DNA of 64,000 nucleotides from Pseudomonas fildesensis (GTDB taxonomy: Bacteria > Pseudomonadota > Gammaproteobacteria > Pseudomonadales > Pseudomonadaceae), in contig NZ_LFMW01000001.1 of the NCBI RefSeq assembly GCF_001050345.1, positions 496,001-560,000 of the forward strand, in the 5' to 3' direction. This document shows, piece by piece, positions 30,075 through 38,994 of this stretch. The stretch's first letter is position 1, and the number at the start of each line of letters is the position of its first letter. The notes beneath the pieces were generated by a model that did no database searches, had not been told where the DNA came from, and saw only the letters and a program-made list of their open reading frames with translations. A program made the position numbers and the translations under genes.

Positions 30075-30105
30075 TCCAAGACGAAAAAAATCGCGAGGCC
30101 AGCCG

Positions 30106-31644
30106 ATGAACCCTTCCACCTTGCCTGCTCCACCGCTTGCCGAAGTCTATGACGTTGCCGTTATCGGTGGCGGGATCAATGGCGTCGGCATTGCAGCAGA
30201 CGCAGCCGGTCGCGGTTTGTCGGTATTCCTTTGCGAAAAGGACGACCTGGCCAGCCACACCTCCTCCGCCAGCAGCAAGCTGATCCACGGCGGCCTGCGC
30301 TACCTCGAACATTACGAATTCCGCCTGGTGCGTGAAGCCCTGGCCGAACGTGAAGTGCTGCTGGCCAAGGCCCCGCACATCGTCAAGCAAATGCGCTTCG
30401 TGCTGCCGCACCGTCCACACCTGCGCCCGGCGTGGATGATCCGCGCGGGTCTGTTCCTGTATGACCACCTGGGTAAACGCGAGAAGCTCGCCGGCTCGAA
30501 AAGCCTCAAGTTCGGCCCCGACAGCCCGCTGAAAAGCGAAATCACCAAAGGCTTCGAATATTCCGATTGCTGGGTCGATGACGCCCGCCTCGTCGTACTC
30601 AACGCCATGGCCGCCCGCGAAAAAGGCGCACACATCCATACCCAAACCCGTTGCGTCAACGCACACCGCAGCAACGGCATGTGGGAAATGAACATGGAAC
30701 GCGCCGACGGCAGCCTGTTTTCGATTCGCGCCAAAGCGTTGGTGAATGCCGCCGGCCCATGGGTCGCCAAGTTCATCAGGGATGACTTGAAGCTGGATTC
30801 GCCCTACGGCATCCGCCTGATCCAGGGCAGCCACTTGATCGTGCCAAAACTGTACGAAGGCGCCCACGCGCACATCCTGCAGAACGAAGACCAGCGCATC
30901 GTTTTCACCATTCCGTACCTGAACCACCTGACCATCATCGGCACCACCGACCGTGAATACACCGGCGACCCGGCGAAAGTGGCGATCACCGAAGGCGAAA
31001 CCGACTACATGCTCAAGGTGGTCAATGCTCACTTCAAGAAGCAACTGAGCCGCGATGACATCGTCCACACCTACTCCGGCGTGCGCCCACTGTGCAACGA
31101 CGAGTCGGATAACCCGTCGGCCATCACCCGTGACTACACGTTGTCGCTGTCGGGCGGCACCGGCGAGGCGCCGATCCTGTCGGTATTCGGCGGCAAGCTG
31201 ACCACCTATCGCAAACTCGCCGAGTCAGCGATGGCGCAGTTGGCACCGTACTTCACACAGATGCGCCCAAGCTGGACCGCCACGGCCAGCCTGCCCGGCG
31301 GCGAAGACATGACCACGCCAGAAGCCCTGGCCGAAGCCATCCGCAGCAAGTTCGACTGGGTGCCGAGCGAAATCGCGCGCCGCTGGTCCACCACCTACGG
31401 CAGCCGCACCTGGCGCCTGCTGGAAGGCGTGCAATCGCTCGCCGATCTGGGTGACCACCTGGGGGGTGGCCTGTACACCCGCGAAGTCGACTACCTGTGC
31501 GCCGAAGAATGGGCGACCCAACCCCAGGACGTCCTGTGGCGCCGCACCAAGCTTGGCCTGTTCACCACACCGCAAGAACAGGACAACGTGCAGCGTTACC
31601 TGTCCAAGGTTGAGCAGAATCGCAGCAAGATCGAAGCGGCCTGA
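30106..31644 (+). CDS. glpD: Aerobic glycerol-3-phosphate dehydrogenase
   Basis: GlpD is a membrane-associated FAD enzyme that oxidises glycerol 3-phosphate to dihydroxyacetone phosphate and feeds the quinone pool. The 512-residue protein has the FAD dinucleotide fold near the N-terminus (VIGGGINGVGIAADAAGRG) and the family motif SSKLIHGGLRYLE. The ATG at 30106 has GAGG 8 nt upstream; an ATG at 30055 lies inside the operator palindrome and is rejected. A terminator follows. Confidence 0.96.
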   Translation: MNPSTLPAPPLAEVYDVAVIGGGINGVGIAADAAGRGLSVFLCEKDDLASHTSSASSKLIHGGLRYLEHYEFRLVREALAEREVLLAKAPHIVKQMRFVLPHRPHLRPAWMIRAGLFLYDHLGKREKLAGSKSLKFGPDSPLKSEITKGFEYSDCWVDDARLVVLNAMAAREKGAHIHTQTRCVNAHRSNGMWEMNMERADGSLFSIRAKALVNAAGPWVAKFIRDDLKLDSPYGIRLIQGSHLIVPKLYEGAHAHILQNEDQRIVFTIPYLNHLTIIGTTDREYTGDPAKVAITEGETDYMLKVVNAHFKKQLSRDDIVHTYSGVRPLCNDESDNPSAITRDYTLSLSGGTGEAPILSVFGGKLTTYRKLAESAMAQLAPYFTQMRPSWTATASLPGGEDMTTPEALAEAIRSKFDWVPSEIARRWSTTYGSRTWRLLEGVQSLADLGDHLGGGLYTREVDYLCAEEWATQPQDVLWRRTKLGLFTTPQEQDNVQRYLSKVEQNRSKIEAA

Positions 31645-31657
31645 CAGACCGATCGTA

Positions 31658-31694
31658 CAAAAGCCCCTGCGCCGTAAGGCCCAGGGGCTTTTTT
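31658..31694 (+). terminator. Rho-independent terminator of glpD
   Basis: The arms AAGCCCCTG (31661-31669) and CAGGGGCTT (31682-31690) are followed by Ts. Confidence 0.88.
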
Positions 31695-31709
31695 ATACCT
31701 GCGCGCTCA

Positions 31710-31754
31710 TTCGGTTTTCCGAACACCATGCCCCGCTCCATTCGGTTTGCCGGA
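31710..31754 (+). promoter_or_regulatory. Two AauR binding sites upstream of aatJ
   Basis: 31710-31723 is TTCGGTTTTCCGAA, an exact match to the TTCGG-N4-CCGAA site I recall for AauR of P. putida. 31741-31754 is TTCGGTTTGCCGGA, one mismatch from it. The two are 31 bp apart (about three helical turns) and lie roughly 80-120 bp before the sigma-54 promoter, correct for an enhancer. Confidence 0.8.
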
Positions 31755-31830
31755 CCTTACGGTTACAAATTTGCCGTCACACAAAGTTAATCCACATATA
31801 AATCAAATAGTTAACCTTTTATTCCATGTC

Positions 31831-31846
31831 TGGCACGACTCATGCT
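31831..31846 (+). promoter_or_regulatory. Sigma-54 promoter of aatJ
   Basis: TGGCACGACTCATGCT fits TGGCAC-N5-TTGCW with the invariant GG-N10-GC spacing. It lies 113 bp before the aatJ ATG. Confidence 0.85.
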
Positions 31847-31958
31847 CTACACTCCTTGACGATTGCCTGAGACGCCTCAGGAGCCGTCACGGGCATTCGC
31901 TGTACAAGAGAGCCGTTTAGCCGGCTTCATAAAAAAAACAAATGTCGAGGAAGTATTG

Positions 31959-32885
31959 ATGCGCATCGTTCCCCATATTTTGGGCGCAGCTATCGCTGCT
32001 GCTCTGATCAGCACTCCAGTTTTCGCCGCCGAACTCACCGGCACACTGAAGAAAATCAACGACTCCGGCACCATCACCCTCGGGCACCGCGACAGTTCCA
32101 TTCCGTTTTCCTACATTGCGGATGGTTCGGGCAAACCTGTGGGCTACTCCCACGACATTCAGCTGACCATCGTTGAAGCCCTGAAAAAAGACCTGAACAA
32201 ACCCGATCTGCAGGCCAAGTACAACCTGGTCACGTCGCAGACCCGTATTCCGCTGGTTCAGAACGGCACCGTCGACATCGAGTGCGGTTCCACCACCAAC
32301 AACGCCGAACGCGCTCAGCAAGTCGCCTTCACCACCAACATCTTCGAAATCGGCACCCGCCTGCTGGTCAAGAAAGACAAAGAAGGCAAGCCTAGCTACA
32401 CCGACTTCGCCGACCTAAAAGGCAAGAACGTCGTAACCACCGCCGGCACCACGTCCGAGCGCATCATCAAGGCGATGAACGCTAACAAGCAGATGGGCAT
32501 GAACGTCATCTCCGCCAAAGACCACGGCGAGTCCTTCCAGATGCTGGAAAGCGGCCGTGCCGTAGCCTTCATGATGGACGACGCCCTGCTGGCCGGTGAA
32601 GAAGCCAAGGCCAAGAAGCCGGATGACTGGGTCATCACCGGTACTCCACAGTCCTTCGAAGCCTACGCGTGCATGGTTCGCAAAGAAGACCCTGCCTTCA
32701 AGAAAGCGGTAGATGACGCCATCGCTGGCCTGTACAAATCCGGCGAAATCAACAAGATCTACGCCAAGTGGTTCGAAAGCCCGATCCCACCAAAAAACCT
32801 GAACCTGAACTTCCCAATGAGCGACAAGGTTAAGGAACTGATCAAGAACCCGACTGACAAGCCGGCGCCTGACGTAAAAATCTGA
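31959..32885 (+). CDS. aatJ: Glutamate/aspartate periplasmic binding protein AatJ
   Basis: This 308-residue solute-binding protein belongs to the polar amino acid ABC family. The signal peptide covers residues 1-22 or so (ending PVFA-AE), followed by the SBP family 3 fold (TLGHRDSSIPFSY, DIECGSTTNN). GAGGAA precedes the ATG at 31959. The sigma-54 promoter and AauR sites upstream, and aatQMP downstream, fix the role as acidic amino acid uptake known from P. putida and P. aeruginosa. Confidence 0.93.
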   Translation: MRIVPHILGAAIAAALISTPVFAAELTGTLKKINDSGTITLGHRDSSIPFSYIADGSGKPVGYSHDIQLTIVEALKKDLNKPDLQAKYNLVTSQTRIPLVQNGTVDIECGSTTNNAERAQQVAFTTNIFEIGTRLLVKKDKEGKPSYTDFADLKGKNVVTTAGTTSERIIKAMNANKQMGMNVISAKDHGESFQMLESGRAVAFMMDDALLAGEEAKAKKPDDWVITGTPQSFEAYACMVRKEDPAFKKAVDDAIAGLYKSGEINKIYAKWFESPIPPKNLNLNFPMSDKVKELIKNPTDKPAPDVKI

Positions 32886-32904
32886 TTCCTGACTAACCTT
32901 ATCT

Positions 32905-32930
32905 CCTGAGGGAGCCAACCCTCCCTCAGG
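32905..32930 (+). other. Stem-loop between aatJ and aatQ
   Basis: A perfect 10-bp stem CCTGAGGGAG/CTCCCTCAGG has a 6-nt loop and no T-run. It is likely an mRNA-stabilising or partial-attenuation hairpin that lets the binding protein be made in excess of the permease. Confidence 0.7.
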
Positions 32931-33078
32931 CGTCTGTTACTACCTGCTGGCTATATTTGGAACACTCGACCTGGCGGTTTTCGAGCCGATCGTGTGTGCC
33001 TGGCGTTCATCGTCAGGCGGGAAAGGACTTTCCCCAAGCGGGTGCTTGTACATCGATCGATCTCGAGGGGAGACCCTA

Positions 33079-33825
33079 ATGAATTACAACTGGGACTGGG
33101 GCGTGTTCTTCAAGTCCACCGGCGTGGGCAGCGAGACTTATCTCGACTGGTACATCGCCGGCTTGGGCTGGACCATCGCCATCGCTGTCGTGGCATGGAT
33201 TATCGCCTTGCTGCTTGGCTCCATTTTGGGGGTCATGCGCACCGTGCCAAACCGCCTCGTATCAGGCATTGCGACCTGCTACGTGGAACTGTTTCGTAAC
33301 GTGCCGCTGCTGGTTCAGCTGTTCGTCTGGTACTTCCTGATACCGGACCTGCTGCCGCAGAACCTGCAAGACTGGTACAAACAAGACCTCAACCCGACCA
33401 CCTCGGCCTACCTGAGCGTCGTCGTGTGCCTGGGCCTGTTCACCGCTGCCCGTGTGTGCGAGCAAGTGCGCACCGGCATCCAGGCGCTGCCACGTGGCCA
33501 GGAAGCCGCCGCGCGCGCCATGGGCTTCAAGCTGCCGCAGATCTACTGGAACGTGCTGCTGCCCCAGGCCTACCGCATCATCATTCCGCCGCTTACCTCG
33601 GAATTCCTCAACGTCTTCAAGAACTCCTCCGTGGCGTCCTTGATCGGCCTGATGGAACTGCTGGCGCAAACCAAACAGACCGCCGAGTTCTCGGCCAACC
33701 TGTTTGAAGCCTTCACCCTGGCCACGCTGATCTACTTCACCTTGAACATGAGCCTCATGCTGCTGATGCGCGTGGTCGAGAAGAAAGTCGCGGTGCCCGG
33801 CCTGATCTCCGTGGGGGGTAAATAA
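33079..33825 (+). CDS. aatQ: Glutamate/aspartate ABC permease AatQ
   Basis: This 248-residue inner membrane permease is of the HisM/GltJ type, with about five transmembrane helices and the EAA loop (GQEAAARAMGFKLPQIYWNVLLPQA). GGGGAGA precedes the ATG. The TAA stop shares its last base with the aatM ATG. It pairs with AatM as a heterodimeric channel. Confidence 0.92.
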   Translation: MNYNWDWGVFFKSTGVGSETYLDWYIAGLGWTIAIAVVAWIIALLLGSILGVMRTVPNRLVSGIATCYVELFRNVPLLVQLFVWYFLIPDLLPQNLQDWYKQDLNPTTSAYLSVVVCLGLFTAARVCEQVRTGIQALPRGQEAAARAMGFKLPQIYWNVLLPQAYRIIIPPLTSEFLNVFKNSSVASLIGLMELLAQTKQTAEFSANLFEAFTLATLIYFTLNMSLMLLMRVVEKKVAVPGLISVGGK

Positions 33826-34496
33826 TGGAACTTGATTTCAGCGGCATCATCCCCGCTATCCCGGGCCTGTGGAACGGCATGGTCATGACCTTGCAGTTGA
33901 TGGTCATGGGTGTGGTTGGCGGTATCGCGCTGGGTACCGTCCTGGCGCTGATGCGCCTGTCGTCCAACAAGCTGCTGTCCCGCGTGGCCGGCGCCTATGT
34001 GAACTACTTCCGTTCGATCCCGCTGCTGTTGGTGATCACCTGGTTCTACCTGGCGGTGCCGTTCGTGCTGCGCTGGATCACCGGCGAAGACACGCCGATC
34101 GGCGCGTTCGCCTCCTGCGTCGTGGCCTTCATGATGTTCGAAGCCGCGTACTTCTGTGAAATCGTGCGGGCCGGCGTGCAGTCGATCCCCAAGGGCCAGA
34201 TGGCCGCCGCACAAGCGATGGGCATGACCTACGGCCAGACCATGCGCCTGGTCATCCTGCCCCAGGCGTTCCGCAAGATGACCCCGTTGCTGCTGCAACA
34301 GTCGATCATCCTGTTCCAGGACACCTCGCTGGTCTACACCGTGGGCCTGGTGGACTTCCTCAACTCCGCCCGCTCCAACGGCGACATCATCGGCCGCTCC
34401 AATGAGTTCCTGATCTTCGCCGGTGTCGTCTACTTCATCATCAGCTTTTCCGCCTCGCTGCTGGTCAAGCGTCTGCAAAAAAGGTTTGCCGTATGA
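33825..34496 (+). CDS. aatM: Glutamate/aspartate ABC permease AatM
   Basis: This 223-residue permease is of the GltK type, with the EAA loop [25 protein letters not shown] and about five membrane segments. It overlaps aatQ by 1 bp and aatP by 4 bp, so synthesis of the three inner-membrane components is coupled. Confidence 0.92.
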   Translation: MELDFSGIIPAIPGLWNGMVMTLQLMVMGVVGGIALGTVLALMRLSSNKLLSRVAGAYVNYFRSIPLLLVITWFYLAVPFVLRWITGEDTPIGAFASCVVAFMMFEAAYFCEIVRAGVQSIPKGQMAAAQAMGMTYGQTMRLVILPQAFRKMTPLLLQQSIILFQDTSLVYTVGLVDFLNSARSNGDIIGRSNEFLIFAGVVYFIISFSASLLVKRLQKRFAV

Positions 34497-35227
34497 TCTC
34501 TATCAAGAATATCAACAAGTGGTATGGCGACTTCCAGGTGCTGACCGATTGCAGCACCGAGGTTAAAAAAGGCGAAGTGATCGTGGTGTGCGGGCCTTCC
34601 GGCTCGGGTAAATCCACCTTGATCAAGTGCGTCAACGCGCTGGAACCGTTCCAGAAAGGCGACGTAGTCGTCGACGGCACCTCCATCGCCGACCCGAAGA
34701 CCAACCTGCCGAAACTGCGTTCGCGCGTGGGCATGGTGTTCCAGCACTTCGAACTGTTCCCGCACCTGACCATCACCGAAAACCTGACCATCGCGCAGAT
34801 CAAGGTGTTGGGCCGCAGCAAGGAAGAAGCCACCAAGAAGGGCCTGCAACTGCTTGAGCGCGTGGGCCTGTCGGCGCATGCCCACAAGCACCCTGGCCAG
34901 CTTTCCGGTGGTCAGCAGCAACGTGTGGCGATTGCCCGCGCCCTGGCCATGGACCCGATCGTCATGCTGTTCGACGAACCGACTTCCGCGCTGGACCCGG
35001 AAATGGTCAACGAAGTGCTCGACGTCATGGTGCAACTGGCCCAGGAAGGCATGACCATGATGTGCGTGACCCACGAGATGGGCTTCGCCCGCAAAGTGGC
35101 TGACCGCGTGATCTTCATGGACGCCGGCAAGATCATCGAAGACTGCCCGAAAGAAGAATTCTTCGGCGACATCAGCGCCCGCTCCGAGCGTGCGCAGCAC
35201 TTCCTTGAGAAGATCCTGCAGCACTAA
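34493..35227 (+). CDS. aatP: Glutamate/aspartate ABC ATPase AatP
   Basis: This 244-residue ATPase is of the GlnQ/GltL type: Walker [10 protein letters not shown], signature LSGGQQQR, Walker [15 protein letters not shown] and switch His in CVTHE. It is the last transporter gene, followed by a stem-loop and the aauS sensor gene. Confidence 0.94.
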   Translation: MISIKNINKWYGDFQVLTDCSTEVKKGEVIVVCGPSGSGKSTLIKCVNALEPFQKGDVVVDGTSIADPKTNLPKLRSRVGMVFQHFELFPHLTITENLTIAQIKVLGRSKEEATKKGLQLLERVGLSAHAHKHPGQLSGGQQQRVAIARALAMDPIVMLFDEPTSALDPEMVNEVLDVMVQLAQEGMTMMCVTHEMGFARKVADRVIFMDAGKIIEDCPKEEFFGDISARSERAQHFLEKILQH

Positions 35228-35238
35228 GCACTACCCCA

Positions 35239-35271
35239 TTGTGGTGGGGGGGCGATCCCCCTTCACCACAA
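35239..35271 (+). other. Stem-loop after aatP
   Basis: The arms TTGTGGTG and CACCACAA enclose an inner GGGGG/CCCCC pairing with a CGAT loop. There is no T-run, so termination is probably partial or it protects the transcript end. Confidence 0.6.
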
Positions 35272-35294
35272 CTGGTTGACCCAAGGCATCTGTG

Positions 35295-37196
35295 ATGAAA
35301 TGCGACCCCAACCTCTATCGCGCCGCTCCGCCATCACTTGCCGTGAAGCCACGTCTGATTCGCCAACTGTTCCTGCCACCGTTGATCATCGCCCTGATGA
35401 TCGGCCTGGGTTACATCGGCTTCTGGATCAGCGAGTACTACGGTATCCGCACCCTCAGCGATACCGGCGAGCGCCAACTGGAATTGCATGCCCGCACCGT
35501 CGAAAGCGAACTGAGCAAATACACCTACCTGCCCAGCCTGCTGGAGCTGGAATCCAGCGTCTCCAAGCTGCTGGCCGACCCGACCCAGGAAACCCGCAAA
35601 ACGGTCAATGATTACCTCGAAGGCCTGAACCGACGCAGTCGCAGTCGGGCCATCTACGTGATGGACACTACCGGCCGCGTGCTGGCCACCAGTAACTGGC
35701 GCGATGCCGACAGTTATCAAGGTGAAGACTTGTCCTTCCGTGCCTATTTCCAGAACGCCGTCCGTGGCCAGCCCGGCCGTTTCTATGGCATCGGCAGCAC
35801 CAACGGCGAACCCGGCTACTACTTGGCCCACGGCCTGGAAGAGCACGGCAAGATCATCGGTGTCGCCGTGGTCAAAGTACGCCTCGAAGCCCTCGAAGAA
35901 CGCTGGCAGCGCGCGCGCCTCGAAGCGTTTGTCAGCGACGAGAACGGCATCATCATTCTCTCCAGCGACCCGGCCCGCCGCCTCAAATCCGTGCGCCCCC
36001 TCAGCGATGACACCAAGGACCGTCTGGCCCACAGCCTGCAATACTACTGGGCGACGCTCAATGAGCTGGAGCCCCTGGCCCGCGAGCGCCTCAACGAAGG
36101 CACCGAAAAACTGACCTTCCCGGCCAACACCGAAGTGGTGGCGGACGAGAAGGAAGTCAGTTACCTGGCCCAGACCCGTCCGTTGAACGACACCCCGTGG
36201 AATTTCACCCTGCTCACCCCGCTCAACGACCTGCGCCGGGCGGCGATCAACCAGGGCATCCTGGTGGCCGTCGCCTTTGGCCTGGTGGCGTTCCTGTTGA
36301 TTGCCTGGAACGAGCGACGCAAGGTCATTGCCACGCGCCTCGCCGCGCGGGAAGCCTTGCAGGAAGCCAACAGCCAGTTGGAACGACGGATTGCCGAACG
36401 CACCGCCGACCTGCGCGCCAGCAACGAACGGCTCAAGAGCCAGATCCGCGAACGCCGCCAGGCCGAAGAAACCCTGCGCCGCGCCCAGGATGAGCTGGTG
36501 CAGGCCGGCAAGCTGGCGGCAATCGGCCAGATGTCGACCAGCATCGCCCACGAATTGAACCAACCCCTGGCCGCGCTGCGCACCTTGTCCGGCAACACCG
36601 TGCGCTTCCTCGAACGCGGGGCCCTGGACACCGCCAGTGCCAACCTCAAGACCATCAACGAACTGATCGACCGCATGGGCCGCATCACCGCGAGCCTGCG
36701 CTCCTTCGCCCGGCGCGGCGATGACCAGGGCGAAGCCAGCCTGAGCAAGGCCGTGGACGCGGCGTTCCAGGTGCTGGGCGCACGCTTGGACGGCCTGCCG
36801 CTGACCCTCCACCGCGACTTTAGCCCTGCCCAATTGCAGATTGATCAGACGCGCCTGGAGCAGATTCTGGTTAACCTGATCGGCAACGCCCTCGATGCGA
36901 TGCAGGCCCAACCGGCACCGCAACTGTGGCTGGAAGGCAGCAGCGCCGACGGTAAATACCGCCTGCTCGTACGTGACAACGGCCACGGCATCGACCCCGA
37001 GGCACGCAAGCATCTGTTCGAACCGTTCTTCACCACCAAACCCGGGGAGCAAGGCCTGGGCCTGGGCCTGACCTTGTCTGCCAGCCTCGCTGCGGCCACC
37101 GGCGGCAACCTCGCCGTCGAGCACCCGGCCAGCGGTGGAACGGCCTTTGCCCTGAGCTTGCCGTTGGTGAGCCCTCAACCAGTCGAGTCGACATGA
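35295..37196 (+). CDS. aauS: Sensor histidine kinase AauS
   Basis: This 633-residue DctB-type kinase has a transmembrane segment near residues 25-45, a periplasmic Cache-like sensor region to about 315, a second membrane segment near 320-338, a coiled coil, the HisKA box IAHELNQPLAAL with H419, and a C-terminal ATPase (NLIGNALDAM, DNGHGID, GLGLGLTLS). Family knowledge and linkage to aatJQMP identify it as the sensor for extracellular glutamate/aspartate. A GTG one codon upstream is an alternative start. It overlaps aauR by 4 bp. Confidence 0.9.
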   Translation: MKCDPNLYRAAPPSLAVKPRLIRQLFLPPLIIALMIGLGYIGFWISEYYGIRTLSDTGERQLELHARTVESELSKYTYLPSLLELESSVSKLLADPTQETRKTVNDYLEGLNRRSRSRAIYVMDTTGRVLATSNWRDADSYQGEDLSFRAYFQNAVRGQPGRFYGIGSTNGEPGYYLAHGLEEHGKIIGVAVVKVRLEALEERWQRARLEAFVSDENGIIILSSDPARRLKSVRPLSDDTKDRLAHSLQYYWATLNELEPLARERLNEGTEKLTFPANTEVVADEKEVSYLAQTRPLNDTPWNFTLLTPLNDLRRAAINQGILVAVAFGLVAFLLIAWNERRKVIATRLAAREALQEANSQLERRIAERTADLRASNERLKSQIRERRQAEETLRRAQDELVQAGKLAAIGQMSTSIAHELNQPLAALRTLSGNTVRFLERGALDTASANLKTINELIDRMGRITASLRSFARRGDDQGEASLSKAVDAAFQVLGARLDGLPLTLHRDFSPAQLQIDQTRLEQILVNLIGNALDAMQAQPAPQLWLEGSSADGKYRLLVRDNGHGIDPEARKHLFEPFFTTKPGEQGLGLGLTLSASLAAATGGNLAVEHPASGGTAFALSLPLVSPQPVEST

Positions 37197-38533
37197 ACGT
37201 AGAAAACACCTCCGACCTGACCGTCCTGATCGTTGAAGACGACCCCCATGTGCTGCTCGGCTGCCAGCAGGCCCTGGCGCTGGAAGACATTCCCAGCGTG
37301 GGTGTGGGCAGTGCCGAAGAGGCGCTCAAGCGCGTCGGCGAGAACTTTGCCGGCATCGTCATCAGCGATATTCGCCTGCCGGGCATCGACGGCCTGGAAC
37401 TGCTGACCCGCCTCAAGGCCCTGGATAAAAGCCTGCCGGTGGTGCTGATCACCGGGCATGGCGATATCTCCATGGCGGTCGGCGCGATGCGCAACGGCGC
37501 CTACGACTTCATGGAAAAACCCTTTTCTCCCGAGCGTCTTGTCGACGTCGCCCGTCGTGCGCTTGAGCAGCGCGGGCTGGCGCGGGAAGTCTGGTCGCTG
37601 CGCCGCCAGTTGGCCGAGCGCGACTCCCTGGAAGGCCGCATCATCGGCCGCTCCCCGGCCATGCAGAACCTGCGCGAGCTGATCGCCAACGTCGCCGACA
37701 CCTCGGCCAACGTGTTGATCGAGGGTGAGACCGGCACCGGCAAGGAACTGGTCGCGCGGTGCCTGCATGATTTCAGCCGGCGTCACTCCCACCAGTTCGT
37801 CGCGCTGAACTGCGGCGGCCTGCCGGAGAACCTGTTCGAAAGCGAAATATTCGGCCACGAGGCCAACGCCTTTACTGGCGCCGGAAAACGTCGCATCGGC
37901 AAGATCGAGCACGCCCACGAAGGCACGCTGTTTCTCGACGAAGTGGAAAGCATGCCGATCAACCTGCAGATCAAATTGCTGCGGGTATTGCAGGAGCGCA
38001 CTCTCGAACGCCTCGGTTCGAACCAGAGCGTGGCGGTGGATTGCCGAGTAATCGCCGCCACCAAGTCCGACCTCGATGAGCTGAGCCGCGCCAACCAGTT
38101 TCGCAGCGACCTGTACTACCGCCTCAACGTGGTGACCCTGGAACTGCCGCCCCTGCGCGAGCGCCGCGAAGACATCCTGCAACTGTTCGAACACTTCCTG
38201 CAGCTGTCATCGTTGCGCTTTGACCGCAGCGTGCCGGACCTCGACAACCAGACCCTGTCCAGCCTGATGAGCCACGACTGGCCCGGCAACGTGCGCGAAC
38301 TGCGCAACGTCGCCGAGCGCTTTGCCCTCGGCCTGCCCGCCTTCAAGAAAAGCGGCGCCAGCAGCGGCGGCCAGGGCCTGGCCTTTACCGAAGCCGTAGA
38401 GGCGTTCGAGCGCAACCTGCTCAACGACGCCCTGCAACGCAGCGGCGGCAACCTGACCCAGGCCAGCCAGGAACTGGGGATGGCCAAGACCACGCTGTTC
38501 GACAAGGTCAAGAAATACGGGTTGAGCCACTGA
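37193..38533 (+). CDS. aauR: Sigma-54-dependent response regulator AauR
   Basis: This 446-residue NtrC/DctD-family activator has an N-terminal receiver (DD near residue 16, SDIRLPG), a central AAA+ domain (GETGTGKE Walker A, LFLDEVE Walker B) and a C-terminal Fis-type helix-turn-helix. The sigma-54 contact loop reads NAFTGA with Asn225 in place of the first Gly of GAFTGA. It activates the aat promoter through the TTCGG-N4-CCGAA sites. Its stop shares one base with the glpM ATG. Confidence 0.92.
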   Translation: MNVENTSDLTVLIVEDDPHVLLGCQQALALEDIPSVGVGSAEEALKRVGENFAGIVISDIRLPGIDGLELLTRLKALDKSLPVVLITGHGDISMAVGAMRNGAYDFMEKPFSPERLVDVARRALEQRGLAREVWSLRRQLAERDSLEGRIIGRSPAMQNLRELIANVADTSANVLIEGETGTGKELVARCLHDFSRRHSHQFVALNCGGLPENLFESEIFGHEANAFTGAGKRRIGKIEHAHEGTLFLDEVESMPINLQIKLLRVLQERTLERLGSNQSVAVDCRVIAATKSDLDELSRANQFRSDLYYRLNVVTLELPPLRERREDILQLFEHFLQLSSLRFDRSVPDLDNQTLSSLMSHDWPGNVRELRNVAERFALGLPAFKKSGASSGGQGLAFTEAVEAFERNLLNDALQRSGGNLTQASQELGMAKTTLFDKVKKYGLSH

Positions 38534-38871
38534 TGGATCTTTTTTTGAAGGCCGCCCTTGGCGCGGCAGTGGTGTTGATCCTGGCGGCGCTGGCCAAGAC
38601 CAAGAACTATTACATCGCAGGGCTGGTGCCGCTGTTTCCGACCTTTGCGTTGATCGCCCATTACATCGTCGGCAAGGGGCGTTCGGTGGACGACTTGAAG
38701 ACCACCATCCTGTTCGGGATGTGGTCGATCATTCCGTATTTTGTGTATTTGGCGACGCTGTACGTGGTGGTCGATCGGATGCGGCTTGAGGCGTCACTCG
38801 CCGTGGCGGCGGTGGCGTGGTTGATGGCGGCGACGGTGTTGGTGAGCGTGTGGGTACGCCTGCAGACCTGA
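38533..38871 (+). CDS. glpM: GlpM family membrane protein
   Basis: This 112-residue, very hydrophobic protein has about four transmembrane segments. It belongs to the GlpM family; in P. aeruginosa glpM lies next to glpD and is needed for efficient alginate production, but its molecular function is unknown. Here it starts on the last base of aauR and so is probably cotranscribed with aauSR, 6.9 kb from glpD. Confidence 0.85.
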   Translation: MDLFLKAALGAAVVLILAALAKTKNYYIAGLVPLFPTFALIAHYIVGKGRSVDDLKTTILFGMWSIIPYFVYLATLYVVVDRMRLEASLAVAAVAWLMAATVLVSVWVRLQT

Positions 38872-38886
38872 CACACCACAATCCAA

Positions 38887-38978
38887 ATGTGGGAGGGGGC
38901 TTGCTCCCGATGGCGGCGAGCCAGTCACTGAAGATATTGACTGAACCACCGCTATCGGGAGCAAGCCCCCTCCCACAT
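38887..38978. repeat. Perfect REPIN, GGGGGCTTG type
   Basis: Two 25-bp arms, 38887-38911 and 38954-38978, are exact inverted copies built on GTGGGAGGGGGCTTGCTCCC, with a 42-bp core. It lies between convergent glpM and the response regulator gene. Confidence 0.9.
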
Positions 38979-38994
38979 GTTTAATCGCAGTGTG

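Noticed and set aside
30055..30105. ATG at 30055 as the glpD start.
   Set aside because: It lies within the candidate operator palindrome, lacks a ribosome binding site and adds an unusual basic leader; 30106 has GAGG at 8 nt.
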